From assembly GCF_014205055.1 (NCBI RefSeq), contig NZ_JACHMS010000001.1:4402001-4466000 (forward strand): a stretch of DNA of 64,000 bases, read 5' to 3'. Numbering within the stretch: position 1 is the stretch's first letter; each line of letters opens with the position of its first letter. Of this stretch, positions 1-8,619 are shown one piece after another. The DNA comes from Streptomyces luteogriseus. GTDB lineage: Bacteria; Actinomycetota; Actinomycetes; Streptomycetales; Streptomycetaceae. The notes below the pieces were generated by a model. The model saw nothing but the letters and a program-made list of their open reading frames with translations. It ran no database searches and was not told where the DNA came from. A program made the translations under genes and the position numbers.

Positions 1-647
1 TCCTGGGCGGCCTGGCCGAGGAAGCCGGTGCCCGCCATGGACTGCGGGCGGACCAGCGCGGGGGTCAGCATCGGGGTGAAGCCGGCCGCGGTGGCCTGCG
101 CCATCGCGGCGTTCACCAGGGCGAGCTCCAGAAGGGCGCCCACGCCGGTCAGGAAGTAGAAGCGCGAGCCGGAGACCTTGGCGCCCCGCTCGACGTCGAT
201 CGCGCCGAGGATCTGGCCGAGCGCCAGGTGGTCCTTGGGCTCGAAGCCCTCGGCGGCGAAGTCGCGGATCGTGCCGTGCTTCTCGAGGGTGACGAAGTCC
301 TCCTCGCCGCCCACGGGCACGTCCGGGTGGACGAGGTTGCCGAGCCTCTGGAGCAGCTCCTGGGTCTCGGTCGCGGCCGCGTCGCGCTCGGCGTCGGCCG
401 CCTTGACGTCGGCGGCGAGCTGGCCCGCCTTCTTCAGCAGCTCGGCCTTCTCGTCGCCGGCCGCCTTGGGGATGAGCTTGCCGAGCGCCTTCTGCTCGGC
501 GCGCAGCTCGTCGAAGCGGACGCCGGACGACCTTCGCCTCTCGTCGGCAGACAGGAGGGCGTCGACGAGCGCGACGTCCTCTCCACGGGCGCGCTGCGAC
601 GCGCGCACACGGTCAGGGTCCTCACGGAGCAGGCGAAGGTCAATCAC
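1..647 (-). CDS. serS: Seryl-tRNA synthetase, N-terminal part (3' end outside window)
   Basis: Charges tRNA-Ser with serine in the cytoplasm. Reading leftward from a GTG at 647, the product begins MIDLRLLREDPDRVRASQR, the standard SerRS start, followed by a charged antiparallel coiled-coil arm (roughly residues 30-100, with the stretch AEQKALGKLIPKAAGDEKAE) and then the beginning of the class II catalytic domain (GFEPKDHLALGQILG, SGSRFYFLTGVGALLELAL). About 215 codons are present; the family is about 425 residues, so the catalytic motifs 2 and 3 lie beyond the window. The next gene on the same strand is pheA, separated by 540 bp that hold DnaA boxes. No T-box leader was seen. Confidence 0.96.
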   Translation of the reverse strand, partial: MIDLRLLREDPDRVRASQRARGEDVALVDALLSADERRRSSGVRFDELRAEQKALGKLIPKAAGDEKAELLKKAGQLAADVKAADAERDAAATETQELLQRLGNLVHPDVPVGGEEDFVTLEKHGTIRDFAAEGFEPKDHLALGQILGAIDVERGAKVSGSRFYFLTGVGALLELALVNAAMAQATAAGFTPMLTPALVRPQSMAGTGFLGQAAQ

Positions 648-829
648 GCGCCCAAGGCTACCGGTGTGGGGTGACCGCCCACGACTCGCTATTCCGATTG
701 CGGCTTACCTACCGTTATGGGTGAATTGCGCACAGTGTCAATAAAGAAGGCTCCCCTCCCCGGAACGAGGCATCGGGCGGGCGTCTCCTTGACTCGAATC
801 CCTTGCGGTAGAAGGGACTTGGGCTTCGG

Positions 830-1141
830 TTGTCCACAGGGATCCACATCCGGGCAAGAGTTATCCACAGGCTGTGTGCAAGATCTGTGGACTTCGGAAT
901 CGATCACTCCGGACGGCTCGGCCACCCCATGAATTCCCGCTGTAAACCCGCTCTACCCTCACTTTCGAGTGGAAACGGGTCACTCCGAAGAGTTACCGAA
1001 GGGGGAACGGTGGACGAAGGGTGACTTGGCCGATGATGGACGCATCAGGGGTCCCCAGGGTGATATGTCGACTGGCTCACGCTTCGTTGTCGACTTGTCC
1101 CCAGGTCGAGAAGCGGACCTGTGGATAACTTCTGTGGATAA
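830..1141. other. Cluster of DnaA boxes between pheA and serS
   Basis: The 648-1188 stretch has no gene. It holds at least five matches to the DnaA box: TTGTCCACA at 830-838, TTATCCACA at 861-869, AAGTCCACA read on the minus strand at 886-894, and TTATCCACA on the minus strand at 1120-1128 and 1133-1141. A one-mismatch copy, TTGTCCCCA, is at 1095-1103. TTGTCCACA is the form preferred by Streptomyces DnaA. There is no dnaA or dnaN gene next to it, so this is not oriC; a DnaA-titrating cluster is more likely. Confidence 0.82.
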
Positions 1142-1188
1142 CGACTATCAGCAGGTACGACAGGCCGGGGACCGGGCTCGGAACCCGG

Positions 1189-2121
1189 TCAGAAACGCCC
1201 GTCCTGGCACCGCGCCACCCAGTCCGCCGCCCCCGCGAACTCCTCGTCGGAGGTCCCCAGCCGCGGCGGCCGCACGTCCCCCGGCTGCATGTCCGCGCGC
1301 GGGTAGGAGCCGAGGTAGCGCACCTGGAGGCAGATCCGCTTCAGGCCCATCAGGGCGTCGGCCACCCGGCGGTCGGAGATGTGGCCCTCGGCGTCGATGC
1401 AGAAGCAGTAGTTGCCGATGCCCGCGCCGGTGGGCCGGGACTGCAGCAGCATCAGGTTGATGCCACGGGTGGCGAACTCGCCGAGCAGGTCGCGCAGCCC
1501 GCCGGGATGGTCGTCGCGCTGCCACAGCACGATCGACGTCTTGTCCGCGCCGGTCGGCGCGGCGGGCCGGGCCGGGCGGCCCACCAGCACGAACCGCGTC
1601 TGGGCGTTCTCCGCGTCGTGGATCCCGGTCTCCAGGGCTTCCAGGCCGTAGCGGGCGGCCGCGAACTCACCGGCGAAGGCCGCGTCGTACTGGCCCTCCT
1701 GGACCAGGCGGGCGGCGTCCGCGTTCGAGGCGGCGGACTCCCAGTGGGCGTCCGGGAGATGCTTCTTCAGCCAGTTGCGCACCTGCGGCTGCGCGGCCGG
1801 ATGGGCGGAGACGGTCTTGATGTCCGACAGCTTCGTGCCCGGGCGGACCAGCAGCGCGAAGGTGATCGACAGCAGCACCTCGCGGTAGATCATCAGCGGC
1901 GCGCCGGCGACCAGCTCGTCGAGGGTGGTGGTGATGCCGCCTTCGACGGAGTTCTCGATCGGCACGAACGCGGCCTCGGCCTCGCCGGCGCGGACCGCGT
2001 CGAGCGCGGACTGGACGGACACGTACGGGATGAGCTCCCGGGTGGCGGCTTCGGGAAGCGTGCGCAGGGCGACTTCGGTGAAGGTGCCCTCAGGACCGAG
2101 ATACGCGTAGCTCGCTGGCAT
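1189..2121 (-). CDS. pheA: Prephenate dehydratase
   Basis: Converts prephenate to phenylpyruvate in phenylalanine synthesis (cytoplasm). The 310-residue product starts MPASYAYLGPEGTFTEVALR, the usual dehydratase opening; the catalytic domain runs to about residue 180 and includes the TRF signature (AQTRFVLVGRP). A C-terminal ACT domain (about residues 190-275) contains GLRDLLGEFATRGINLMLLQSRP, the phenylalanine-binding site region in which the common ESRP is here QSRP. It is a stand-alone dehydratase without a chorismate mutase domain, as in other actinomycetes. The ATG start at 2121 leaves a 61-bp gap to the end of the peroxidase gene, which may be read through. Confidence 0.96.
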   Translation of the reverse strand: MPASYAYLGPEGTFTEVALRTLPEAATRELIPYVSVQSALDAVRAGEAEAAFVPIENSVEGGITTTLDELVAGAPLMIYREVLLSITFALLVRPGTKLSDIKTVSAHPAAQPQVRNWLKKHLPDAHWESAASNADAARLVQEGQYDAAFAGEFAAARYGLEALETGIHDAENAQTRFVLVGRPARPAAPTGADKTSIVLWQRDDHPGGLRDLLGEFATRGINLMLLQSRPTGAGIGNYCFCIDAEGHISDRRVADALMGLKRICLQVRYLGSYPRADMQPGDVRPPRLGTSDEEFAGAADWVARCQDGRF

Positions 2122-2182
2122 GTCCTCACCCTAATGGGCCCGCGGAAGCGCTCTCCCCACAAGTCCTCACAAGGGTGAACTC

Positions 2183-3481
2183 TCACCCCTCCAGCAACTT
2201 CTGCCCCACGTACTCGCCCTCCGCCGCCCCGCCGGGCACCGCGAACAGCCCGCTCGACTCATGGCGGATGAACTGCGACAGGGCGTCGCCGCGGTCGAGC
2301 TTGCGCTGCACCGGCACGAACCCGCGCAGGGGATCGGCCTGCCAGCAGACGAAGAGCAGGCCCGCGTCGGGCACCCCGTCGGAGTCGATGCCGTCGTGGA
2401 AGGAGAACGGGCGGCGGAGCATGGCCGCGCCGCCGTTCTGGTCGGGCCGGGTGATGCGGGCGTGGGCGTTGATCGGGACCACCAGGTTGCCCTGGGCGTC
2501 CGTCTTCTCCAGGTCCATCGCGGTCGTCTCCGTGCCCCCGGACAGCGCCGCCCCGTCGGACTTGCGGCGCCCGATCACGTCCTCCTGCGCCCTGATGGAG
2601 AGCTTCTCCCAGTCGTCGAGGAGCATGCGGATCCGGCGTACGACGGCGTAGGAGCCGTTCGCCATCCAGGCGGGTTCGCCCTTCTCGGGCTTCTCCGGCA
2701 CGAAGATGCGCTGGTCGAAGTCGGCTTCGGCCGGCTTGGGGTTGCGGGTGCCGTCGATCTGGCCCATGAGGTTGCGGGCCGTCATGGGGTGGGAGGTGGC
2801 GCCCGGTGAGCGGTTGAAGCCGTTCATCTGCCAGCGGACCTTGGCCGCCCGGCCCGCGTCCTTCTGGATCGCGCGCAGGGCGTGGAAGGCGACCAGGGCG
2901 TCGTTGGCGCCGATCTGCACCCAGAGATCGCCGTTGCTGCGGTTCTTGTCGAGGTGGTCGGAGGAGAACTCGGGCAGCGGGTCCAGGGCGGTGGGGCGCT
3001 GCTTCTCCAGACCTGTCCGGGCGAAGAAGGTGTGGCCGAAGCCGAAGGTGATCGTGAGCGACGAGGGACCGGCGTCGCGGGCCACGTCGGTGTCCTCGTG
3101 GCCGCTCGGCTCGCCCGCCATCAGCCTCCGGGCCGTGTCCGACCAGCGGCGGAGCAGGGCGGCGGCCTCCTTGCGGCCGGCGCCCGCCGCGAGGTCGAAG
3201 GCCACGAGGTGGCCGCGCGCCTGGAGGCCGTCGGTGATGCCGGGCTGATGTTTCCCGTGAAACATCGCCTGGTCCGTGCCGAGCGAGGTGAGCGGAGCGG
3301 CCGCTTCGGAGGGTGCGGCGGCGTAGCCCACGGCACCGCCCGCCGTGCCGAGGACGATCCCGGTGGCGCCCGCGGTGCCGAGCAGGCGCCGTCGTGAGAT
3401 GCCCTCGTGGGCGGGGATCGCTTCGCTCTCACCCGTGGTGGCCTCGGGGGTGCGGGCCTTGGGAAGGGACTGGTCAGGCAT
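2183..3481 (-). CDS. Tat-exported DyP-type haem peroxidase (EfeB/DtpA type)
   Basis: Haem peroxidase of the dye-decolourising family, exported folded. The 432-residue product has a twin-arginine signal (SRRRLLGTAGATGIVLGTAGG, about residues 29-50) followed by AAAP, so it acts outside the membrane. The diagnostic GxxDG loop is present as MGQIDGTRNP, and the C-terminal part carries FVCWQADPLRGFVPVQRKL typical of the EfeB subgroup. It is the last gene of a leftward copper operon, only 6 bp after the CopC-CopD gene. In S. lividans the matching gene (dtpA) with sco and a copper chaperone is needed for maturation of the copper oxidase GlxA; that role is inferred here from order and family. A parS-like sequence lies inside the coding region at 3249-3264. 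Confidence 0.93.
   Translation of the reverse strand: MPDQSLPKARTPEATTGESEAIPAHEGISRRRLLGTAGATGIVLGTAGGAVGYAAAPSEAAAPLTSLGTDQAMFHGKHQPGITDGLQARGHLVAFDLAAGAGRKEAAALLRRWSDTARRLMAGEPSGHEDTDVARDAGPSSLTITFGFGHTFFARTGLEKQRPTALDPLPEFSSDHLDKNRSNGDLWVQIGANDALVAFHALRAIQKDAGRAAKVRWQMNGFNRSPGATSHPMTARNLMGQIDGTRNPKPAEADFDQRIFVPEKPEKGEPAWMANGSYAVVRRIRMLLDDWEKLSIRAQEDVIGRRKSDGAALSGGTETTAMDLEKTDAQGNLVVPINAHARITRPDQNGGAAMLRRPFSFHDGIDSDGVPDAGLLFVCWQADPLRGFVPVQRKLDRGDALSQFIRHESSGLFAVPGGAAEGEYVGQKLLEG
3249..3264. other. parS-like ParB-binding site, one mismatch
   Basis: TGTTTCCCGTGAAACA differs at one base from the consensus parS 16-mer TGTTTCACGTGAAACA. It lies within the peroxidase coding sequence, as many Streptomyces parS sites lie inside genes. 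Together with the perfect site at 9102-9117 it supports a location in the ParB-bound region around oriC. Confidence 0.75.
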
Positions 3482-3487
3482 GGTCGT

Positions 3488-5461
3488 TCAGCCGATCTGC
3501 GCGTTCTTGGAGACGGTCACCTCGTCGATGTCGGAGGTCCGCACGGTCACGTCGACCTGCCAGTCCCCGGCCATGGGGATCTGCACTCCGTTCGCCGACC
3601 AGTGTCCGGTTGCGATGTGGTCGGGGACGACGGGCAGGGGACCGATGTCCTTGGCTTTCAGGGTGAACTCGACCTTCACCTCGGGGATGTCGAAGGCCCG
3701 GCCGTTGGGGCGCTCCACATAGACGTGCATCTCGTTGCCGCCCACGCGGGCGGGGTCGACGTCGATGGTGACGATGCCCTTGCCATCCTCGCCGCCGGTG
3801 TCGAAGGGCATGTTCAGGGTCAGCGCCCCGGACGCGCCCTCGTCTGCGGAGGAGGACGCGGAGGACGCGGTGGCCGCCTTGGCCTCCTGCTCGGTGCGTC
3901 CCGGCTCGGTCTGGGTCAGGACGGTGGTCACGGCGAGCAGCACGACCGCGACGCCGGCCTCGGCCAGCACGGAGCGGCGCAGCCCGAAGCGGTTCGGGTC
4001 CGCGTCCCGCATCCGCTTCTGCCGGGCCGCGTCCCGGGCGGCCTGCTGCCGGGCGAGCTGCGCGGCACGTTCGGAGTCGGGTTGCTCCTCGGTGTCGCGT
4101 CCACTGTCGCCCTCGCCCGTCACGGGGGCTTCCCCGTCGCCGACGGCGGCGATGTCCGCGTCACCGGCGGTCTCCGCCCCCGCGACGACCCGCTCCTTCT
4201 CCCGTACCGCCGGTGCCTCCACCGGCACCGTCTCCGCCAGCCGTCCCGTCCACCGGCGAGAGATCCACGCGACGCCGACCAGGACGACCACGAGGGCGAT
4301 CTTGGCCAGGAGAAGCTGCCCGTAACGGGTGTCGGTGAAGGCCGACCACGAGCCGAGCTGGCGCCAGGACTGGTACGTGCCGGTCGCGATCAGGGCGAGG
4401 ACGCTGCCGAAGGCGACCTGGGAGAAGCGGCGTACAGCCGGTGCGTCGAGGGGTGTGTCGGCGGGCGCGCGGAACAGGGCGACCAGCAGCGCGCCCAGTC
4501 CGCCGAGCCAGGCGGCGACGGCCAGCAGATGCAGCACGTCGACCGGCATGGCGATGCCCGCCTGGAGACCGACCGAGGCGTGCTCGGACATCGCCCAGCT
4601 CGCCGCGAGCCCGGCCGCCACCACGACGCCGCCGATCGACAGTCCGAAGGTCAGGTCCCGCTTCTCCTCGGCGTCCTCACGCTTGTCATAGGCCCCGAAC
4701 AGCACGGCGATGAAGAGTGCCGCCGCGGCGAGCAGCAGCAGCCGTGACACCAGGGCCGCACCGCTCTTGGTCTGCAGGACCTGCCCGAGCAAGGACAGGT
4801 CGAAGATGTCGGAGACCTTCCCGGAGCCCGTGAAGGAGCCGCGCAGAAGCAGCAGGGCGAGGGTCGACGCGGTGAGCGCGACCCATCCGGAGACGACGAA
4901 CCGCTGCACCGGCCGCACCCCGGAACCACGCCGCCAGCAGGCGAGCACGAAGGCGGCGCCGCCGGCCATCACGATGAACCCGGCGTACGACACGTACCGT
5001 CCGAAGCCGTACAGCCATCCCACGACCCCGTCGTCGGCCGACTGCCCGGAGACCGACACGGACGTCTTGGAGGGGGCGCCGATGGAGAAGGTGTAGGCGC
5101 CGGCGACGGGATGGCTGTCCGCCGAGACGACCTGGTAGGCCACCGTGTACGTGCCGTCGGGCAGGCCCGGGTGCAGGGGCACGGCGTATGTCGTGCCGCT
5201 GACGGTGGCCGGTTCGGCCGTGTCGACGCGCTTGCCCTCGGGGTCCAGGACGCGCAGCGAGTCGTCGGAGAGCGCGACCTGCTCGGAGAAGGTGAGCGTG
5301 ACGCGGGCCGGGGCCTTGTCGACCACCGCCCCCTGCCCGGGGGCGCTGCCGGTCACCGCGGCGTGCGCGGAGGCCGGGCCGGCTCCGGCGAGGAGTGCGC
5401 AGGCCGCGGCCAGGAGCAGCAGCACCAGTGTCCGGACGCGGGGGGCGATGGTCTGCGTCAC
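3488..5461 (-). CDS. CopC-CopD fusion copper resistance/import membrane protein
   Basis: A 657-residue membrane protein of copper homeostasis. A signal peptide (residues 1-32, ending GPASAHA) exposes an N-terminal His of a CopC domain (HAAVTGSAPGQGAVVDKAPA, about 33-130). This is followed by a CopD-type membrane domain with about eight helices (about 150-400), including the MPVDVLHLLAVAAWLGG helix with a His typical of CopD. A charged, disordered cytoplasmic stretch (about 410-490) precedes one more helix (AEAGVAVVLLAVTTVL) and a C-terminal extracellular YtkA-like beta domain. It starts 13 bp after the PCu(A)C chaperone gene stop, so translation is probably coupled. The fusion resembles YcnJ of Bacillus, implicated in copper uptake. 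Confidence 0.92.
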   Translation of the reverse strand: MTQTIAPRVRTLVLLLLAAACALLAGAGPASAHAAVTGSAPGQGAVVDKAPARVTLTFSEQVALSDDSLRVLDPEGKRVDTAEPATVSGTTYAVPLHPGLPDGTYTVAYQVVSADSHPVAGAYTFSIGAPSKTSVSVSGQSADDGVVGWLYGFGRYVSYAGFIVMAGGAAFVLACWRRGSGVRPVQRFVVSGWVALTASTLALLLLRGSFTGSGKVSDIFDLSLLGQVLQTKSGAALVSRLLLLAAAALFIAVLFGAYDKREDAEEKRDLTFGLSIGGVVVAAGLAASWAMSEHASVGLQAGIAMPVDVLHLLAVAAWLGGLGALLVALFRAPADTPLDAPAVRRFSQVAFGSVLALIATGTYQSWRQLGSWSAFTDTRYGQLLLAKIALVVVLVGVAWISRRWTGRLAETVPVEAPAVREKERVVAGAETAGDADIAAVGDGEAPVTGEGDSGRDTEEQPDSERAAQLARQQAARDAARQKRMRDADPNRFGLRRSVLAEAGVAVVLLAVTTVLTQTEPGRTEQEAKAATASSASSSADEGASGALTLNMPFDTGGEDGKGIVTIDVDPARVGGNEMHVYVERPNGRAFDIPEVKVEFTLKAKDIGPLPVVPDHIATGHWSANGVQIPMAGDWQVDVTVRTSDIDEVTVSKNAQIG

Positions 5462-5474
5462 AGGGGTCCCTCCC

Positions 5475-5954
5475 TCAGTGTCCGGTCTTCGGGGTGTAGG
5501 TCGCGGGCTTCACCGGCATCTCGACCTTCATGGGGCCGGAGTGGGCGAAGTGCAGCTCGACGGAGACCGTCTGACCTTCCTTCGGCTTGCTCTTCAGCTG
5601 CTCGAACATCAGGTGGTCGCCGCCGCTCTTCAGCTCCAGCCGGCCGCCTGCGGGGATCTTGAGGCTCTTGACCTCCTGCATCGCCCCGTCGACGGTCTCG
5701 TGCACGGTGACCTGCCCGGCGATGTCGCTGGTGACCGAGGTCAGCTCGTCGGCGGCACCGCCCTTGTTGGTGACGGTGAGGAAGCCGGCCGCCATGTCGC
5801 CGGACACCGGCTGCGGCATGTACGCGGAGCCGGCGGACAGTTCCGCCTTCCCGGAGCCGCCGTCGCCGGAGTCGCCCGAGTCCGAGCCGCCGCAGCCCGC
5901 CAGGGCCAGCGCTCCGGCTATGGCCAGGGCCGCCGGGCCGAGCCGCCGCCTCAC
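5475..5954 (-). CDS. PCu(A)C-type copper chaperone lipoprotein (ECuC)
   Basis: Extracytoplasmic copper carrier that hands Cu(I) to Sco-type proteins and copper enzymes. The 159-residue product starts with a GTG at 5954 whose GTGA overlaps the sco stop codon, a clear sign of coupled translation. A lipoprotein signal (MRRRLGPAALAIAGALALAG with Cys21) is followed by a Ser/Gly/Asp linker and the DUF461 beta-sandwich. The copper ligands expected for the family are visible: VTVHETVDGAM, then GGDHLMFEQL (His, Met, His, Met). It sits between sco and the CopC-CopD gene in the copper operon, which fits a relay from ECuC to Sco to target enzymes. Confidence 0.93.
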   Translation of the reverse strand: MRRRLGPAALAIAGALALAGCGGSDSGDSGDGGSGKAELSAGSAYMPQPVSGDMAAGFLTVTNKGGAADELTSVTSDIAGQVTVHETVDGAMQEVKSLKIPAGGRLELKSGGDHLMFEQLKSKPKEGQTVSVELHFAHSGPMKVEMPVKPATYTPKTGH

Positions 5955-6604
5955 GGGTTCTCCCCCTTGATGATCTTGGGGAGGTCCTTGGTGTAGTCGT
6001 CGACGTCGGCGTCCTCGCCGTAGAGCACATAGCCGCCGTCGGTCTTCGGGGAGAACGCGATGACCTGGGTGCCGTGCTCGGAGATGAGCTTGCCGTTCTT
6101 GTCCTTGCGTGTCGGCTCGATGGAGATGCCGAGGGTGCGGGCGCCGGCCTGGATGGTCGCGAAGTCGCCGGTGAGGCCGACGAACCGGCTGTCGATGCCC
6201 TTGAGCCACTTGCCGAGCTCGGCCGAGGTGTCGCGCTTGGGGTCAGTGGTGACGAACACCACGCGCAGCTCGTCCTGTTCGGCCTTGGGCAGCTGCTTCT
6301 TGGCGACGGCGATGTTGTTCATCGTCAGCGGACAGACATCGGGGCAGTGGGTGTAGCCGAAGTAGATCAGCGTGGGCTTGCCCGCGGTCTCCTTGCGGAG
6401 GTCGTACTTCTTGCCCTGCGTGTCGGTGAGGACCAGGTCCGGCTTCTCGAACGGCTTGTCGAGGACGGTGGCGGCCTTGTCGCTGCCGGCTTCCTCCGAC
6501 ACCACGGCGACGGGCTTGTTGCCGTCGTCGCCGCTGCCGCAGGCGGTGAGGGTCAGGGAGGCGGCGGCCAGGAGTGCGGCCGCGGCGAAGGTCTTGGTGC
6601 GCAT
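5951..6604 (-). CDS. sco: Sco-family copper metallochaperone lipoprotein
   Basis: Thioredoxin-fold chaperone that inserts copper into extracytoplasmic or membrane oxidases. The chosen ATG at 6604 gives a 217-residue protein opening with a lipoprotein signal (MRTKTFAAAALLAAASLTLT, then AC with Cys22); a longer in-frame start at 6685 would put 27 residues before this signal and is disfavoured. The copper site is complete: Cys87 and Cys91 in YTHCPDVCPLT and His177 in SEHGTQVIAF. It follows the YcnI gene by 92 bp and overlaps ECuC by 4 bp. In Streptomyces this protein is linked to GlxA maturation and to cytochrome c oxidase assembly. Confidence 0.94.
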   Translation of the reverse strand: MRTKTFAAAALLAAASLTLTACGSGDDGNKPVAVVSEEAGSDKAATVLDKPFEKPDLVLTDTQGKKYDLRKETAGKPTLIYFGYTHCPDVCPLTMNNIAVAKKQLPKAEQDELRVVFVTTDPKRDTSAELGKWLKGIDSRFVGLTGDFATIQAGARTLGISIEPTRKDKNGKLISEHGTQVIAFSPKTDGGYVLYGEDADVDDYTKDLPKIIKGENP

Positions 6605-6696
6605 AGAAAGATGTCCCAGTTTTCGGTGACCCGGCGCGCACCGGGGTGCCCCCGCGCGAGGCGGGGATCCGGTGCGCGCCGTCAACGGAAGCAGCC

Positions 6697-7434
6697 TCAG
6701 GCGTTGGACCGCCGGCGCCCGGCGAGCACGCCGTAGGCGACGCCCGCTGCACCGACCACGATGCCGACGATGCCCAGCACGCGGGCGGTGGTGTCGGTGC
6801 CGCCGGAGGAGTCGGAGGCGGCGGTGTCGGCGGAGGCCTTCTCGGCCGACTTGGCGTCGGAGCCCTCATCGGCCGCCGAGCCGTGGTGCCCGTCCTCGGA
6901 GGCGGCGGACAGCTCCAGGACCGGGGCCGGGTTGTCGGGCTCGTCCTTGCCTTCCTGCGGCACCTCGATCCAGCGGACGACCTCCTTGTTGGAGTACGTC
7001 TGCAGGGCCTTGAAGGCCAGCTGGTCGGTGTCCTCGGGCAGCTGGCCGACGGAGAGCGGGAACTTCTCGAAGTAGCCGGGCTCGATCCCCTTGCCGTCGG
7101 CGGTCCAGGTGACCTTGGAGACGGCCTCGGTGATCTTCTCGCCGTGCATCTCCAGCGGCTTGGCCAGCTTGGACTTGGTGACCTCGATCTTCCAGCCCGG
7201 CATGGGCTCCGGCATGACGGAGGCCAGCGGGTGGTCGGTGGGGAAGTTGACCTCGAGCTTGGTGGTGGAGGCGTCGTCGCGCTCGTTGGGGACCTTGAAG
7301 TCGATGACCGCGTAGCCGCCCTTGGCGGCCGTGCCCTCGGGCTGCACGCTGACGTGCGCGAAGGCGGGGGCGGACAGGGCGAGAACGGTGACACCGGCGG
7401 CGGCACCGGCCGCGACGATTCGGGAAGCCTTCAT
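6697..7434 (-). CDS. YcnI-like (DUF1775) copper-binding membrane-anchored protein
   Basis: A 245-residue surface protein of the YcnI family, which binds Cu(II) through the N-terminal His of the mature chain and a conserved Trp. The signal peptide (MKASRIVAAGAAAGVTVLAL...APAFA) leaves HVSVQPEG as the mature end, exactly the family feature. The beta-sandwich domain runs to about residue 165 (PGWKIEVTKSK, VTWTADG, RWIEVPQEGKDEPDNPAP), then a long Ser/Ala/Asp-rich linker leads to a C-terminal helix (VLGIVGIVVGAAGVAYGVLAG) and RRR, so it is anchored in the membrane. The ATG at 7434 is the signal peptide start. It heads the strictly copper-related run of genes. Confidence 0.93.
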   Translation of the reverse strand: MKASRIVAAGAAAGVTVLALSAPAFAHVSVQPEGTAAKGGYAVIDFKVPNERDDASTTKLEVNFPTDHPLASVMPEPMPGWKIEVTKSKLAKPLEMHGEKITEAVSKVTWTADGKGIEPGYFEKFPLSVGQLPEDTDQLAFKALQTYSNKEVVRWIEVPQEGKDEPDNPAPVLELSAASEDGHHGSAADEGSDAKSAEKASADTAASDSSGGTDTTARVLGIVGIVVGAAGVAYGVLAGRRRSNA

Positions 7435-7553
7435 GGAAGGAGCACTCCGCTGTGAGTCGGTCTGGATGAGGAAGGAAGGATGCGCGCCCACGCGCGTGCC
7501 GCACGACGGCGACCCCTCCTCCGCATCAGCGGAGTGGTCGTGGTCGCGTCGCG

Positions 7554-8375
7554 TCAGGCGGCGAGGGCGAGGGCGGCTGCGGAAGCCGGGGCGAGCGGCG
7601 GGCCGCGCCGGATCACCGAGTGCTGGAGCGCTGTGGTGCGTGGCATCAGAGGCGCGGGCCGGGCCGTGTGCGCCGGGCGCGGATGCGCCTCCGGGGCTCC
7701 CGGGAGCCCGGTGCGCAGGGCGCGGACCAGCGCGAGTGCCGCCCGCAGGGAGCGCACGAGTGCCCCCTCGGAGACTCCCTGCGCCGACAGTTCGGTGAGC
7801 CGCAGCAGGGCCAGGTCGCCGTGGCGCATCAGCCAGCCGGCGGCGAGGGCCGCGAGGACGTGGCCGAGCAGCATCGGCAGAGACGGCCACAGCGAGGCCG
7901 AGGAGCCGGACACGGCGTCCGACGCCAGATGCGTGTGCGCCCCCGCGGACGGCTGGATCCGGGCCTCGGTGAGGATCCTGTGGGCCTGCGCCGGGCTGAT
8001 GGCAGCCGCCGTGGTGCCGCACACGAACCGCGCGGCCTGCTGGACCAGCGCGGCGTCGCTCCCGCCCGCAGGCATCGAGGACGTGACGGCGGTCGTACCG
8101 TGCTGGCCGAGGCCGAACAGGGTGTGCAGTGCCGTCTGACCGACCGCGAGCAGCGTCGTGATCCCCGCCAGCGAGCGCACGCGCCCGGCGAGCGGAGCCG
8201 CCACAGCGGCCACCCCGAGGAACCCGGCGCCCAGCGTCCACAGCGGGATGCCGTCGCAGGAGGCGAGTGCGTGACCTGCCCCGGCCAGCACGACACAGAC
8301 CGCGGCGAACACCGCGGCCCGCAGGATCCGGAGCGTGTGTCCGGAGCGCGTCGCGCGCGCGTGGGGGGCAGTCAT
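7554..8375 (-). CDS. Polytopic membrane protein at the head of the copper operon
   Basis: Family not firmly recognised. The 273-residue protein (ATG at 8375, MTAPHARATRSG) has four to five hydrophobic helices: VFAAVCVVLAGAGHALA, WTLGAGFLGVAAVAAPLAG, AGITTLLAVGQTALHTLFGL and LLGHVLAALAAGWLMR. His residues lie within or beside several of the helices (GHALAS, ALHTLFGLGQHG, LLGHVLAA), a pattern that would suit metal binding but is not proof. The C-terminal 60 residues are Pro/Ala/Arg-rich and probably disordered. It is 119 bp upstream of and co-directional with ycnI, so it is plausibly the first gene of the copper operon; regulation cannot be read from the sequence. Confidence 0.75.
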   Translation of the reverse strand: MTAPHARATRSGHTLRILRAAVFAAVCVVLAGAGHALASCDGIPLWTLGAGFLGVAAVAAPLAGRVRSLAGITTLLAVGQTALHTLFGLGQHGTTAVTSSMPAGGSDAALVQQAARFVCGTTAAAISPAQAHRILTEARIQPSAGAHTHLASDAVSGSSASLWPSLPMLLGHVLAALAAGWLMRHGDLALLRLTELSAQGVSEGALVRSLRAALALVRALRTGLPGAPEAHPRPAHTARPAPLMPRTTALQHSVIRRGPPLAPASAAALALAA

Positions 8376-8619
8376 GGCGGGCTCATCATCGCACTGGCCC
8401 CGCACGCCCCGTGCGGCAGGTCCACAAGATGCCGAACGACCGGAACGTCACGCTCTGGCCACGCGCGCCCCTGGATGCGCCGATGTTTGCCCCCGCATAC
8501 ACCGATCAGGACCAGTACGCATCCGCCGTATGGGCGGCGTCACGTCAACTTCACGCTTACACACGGGCACTCAGGGCAATACGTAACGGTATGTCGAGCC
8601 GCAGCCAGGAGGCTGGAGC

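Noticed and set aside
830..1141. Chromosomal replication origin
   Set aside because: Too few boxes and neither dnaA nor dnaN adjoins; Streptomyces oriC has about 19 or more boxes between these two genes.
3407..4747. Long open frames opposite the CopC-CopD gene and many other genes
   Set aside because: They are antisense or shifted shadows typical of high-G+C DNA: no ribosome sites, no family motifs, and the opposite strand holds well-supported genes.
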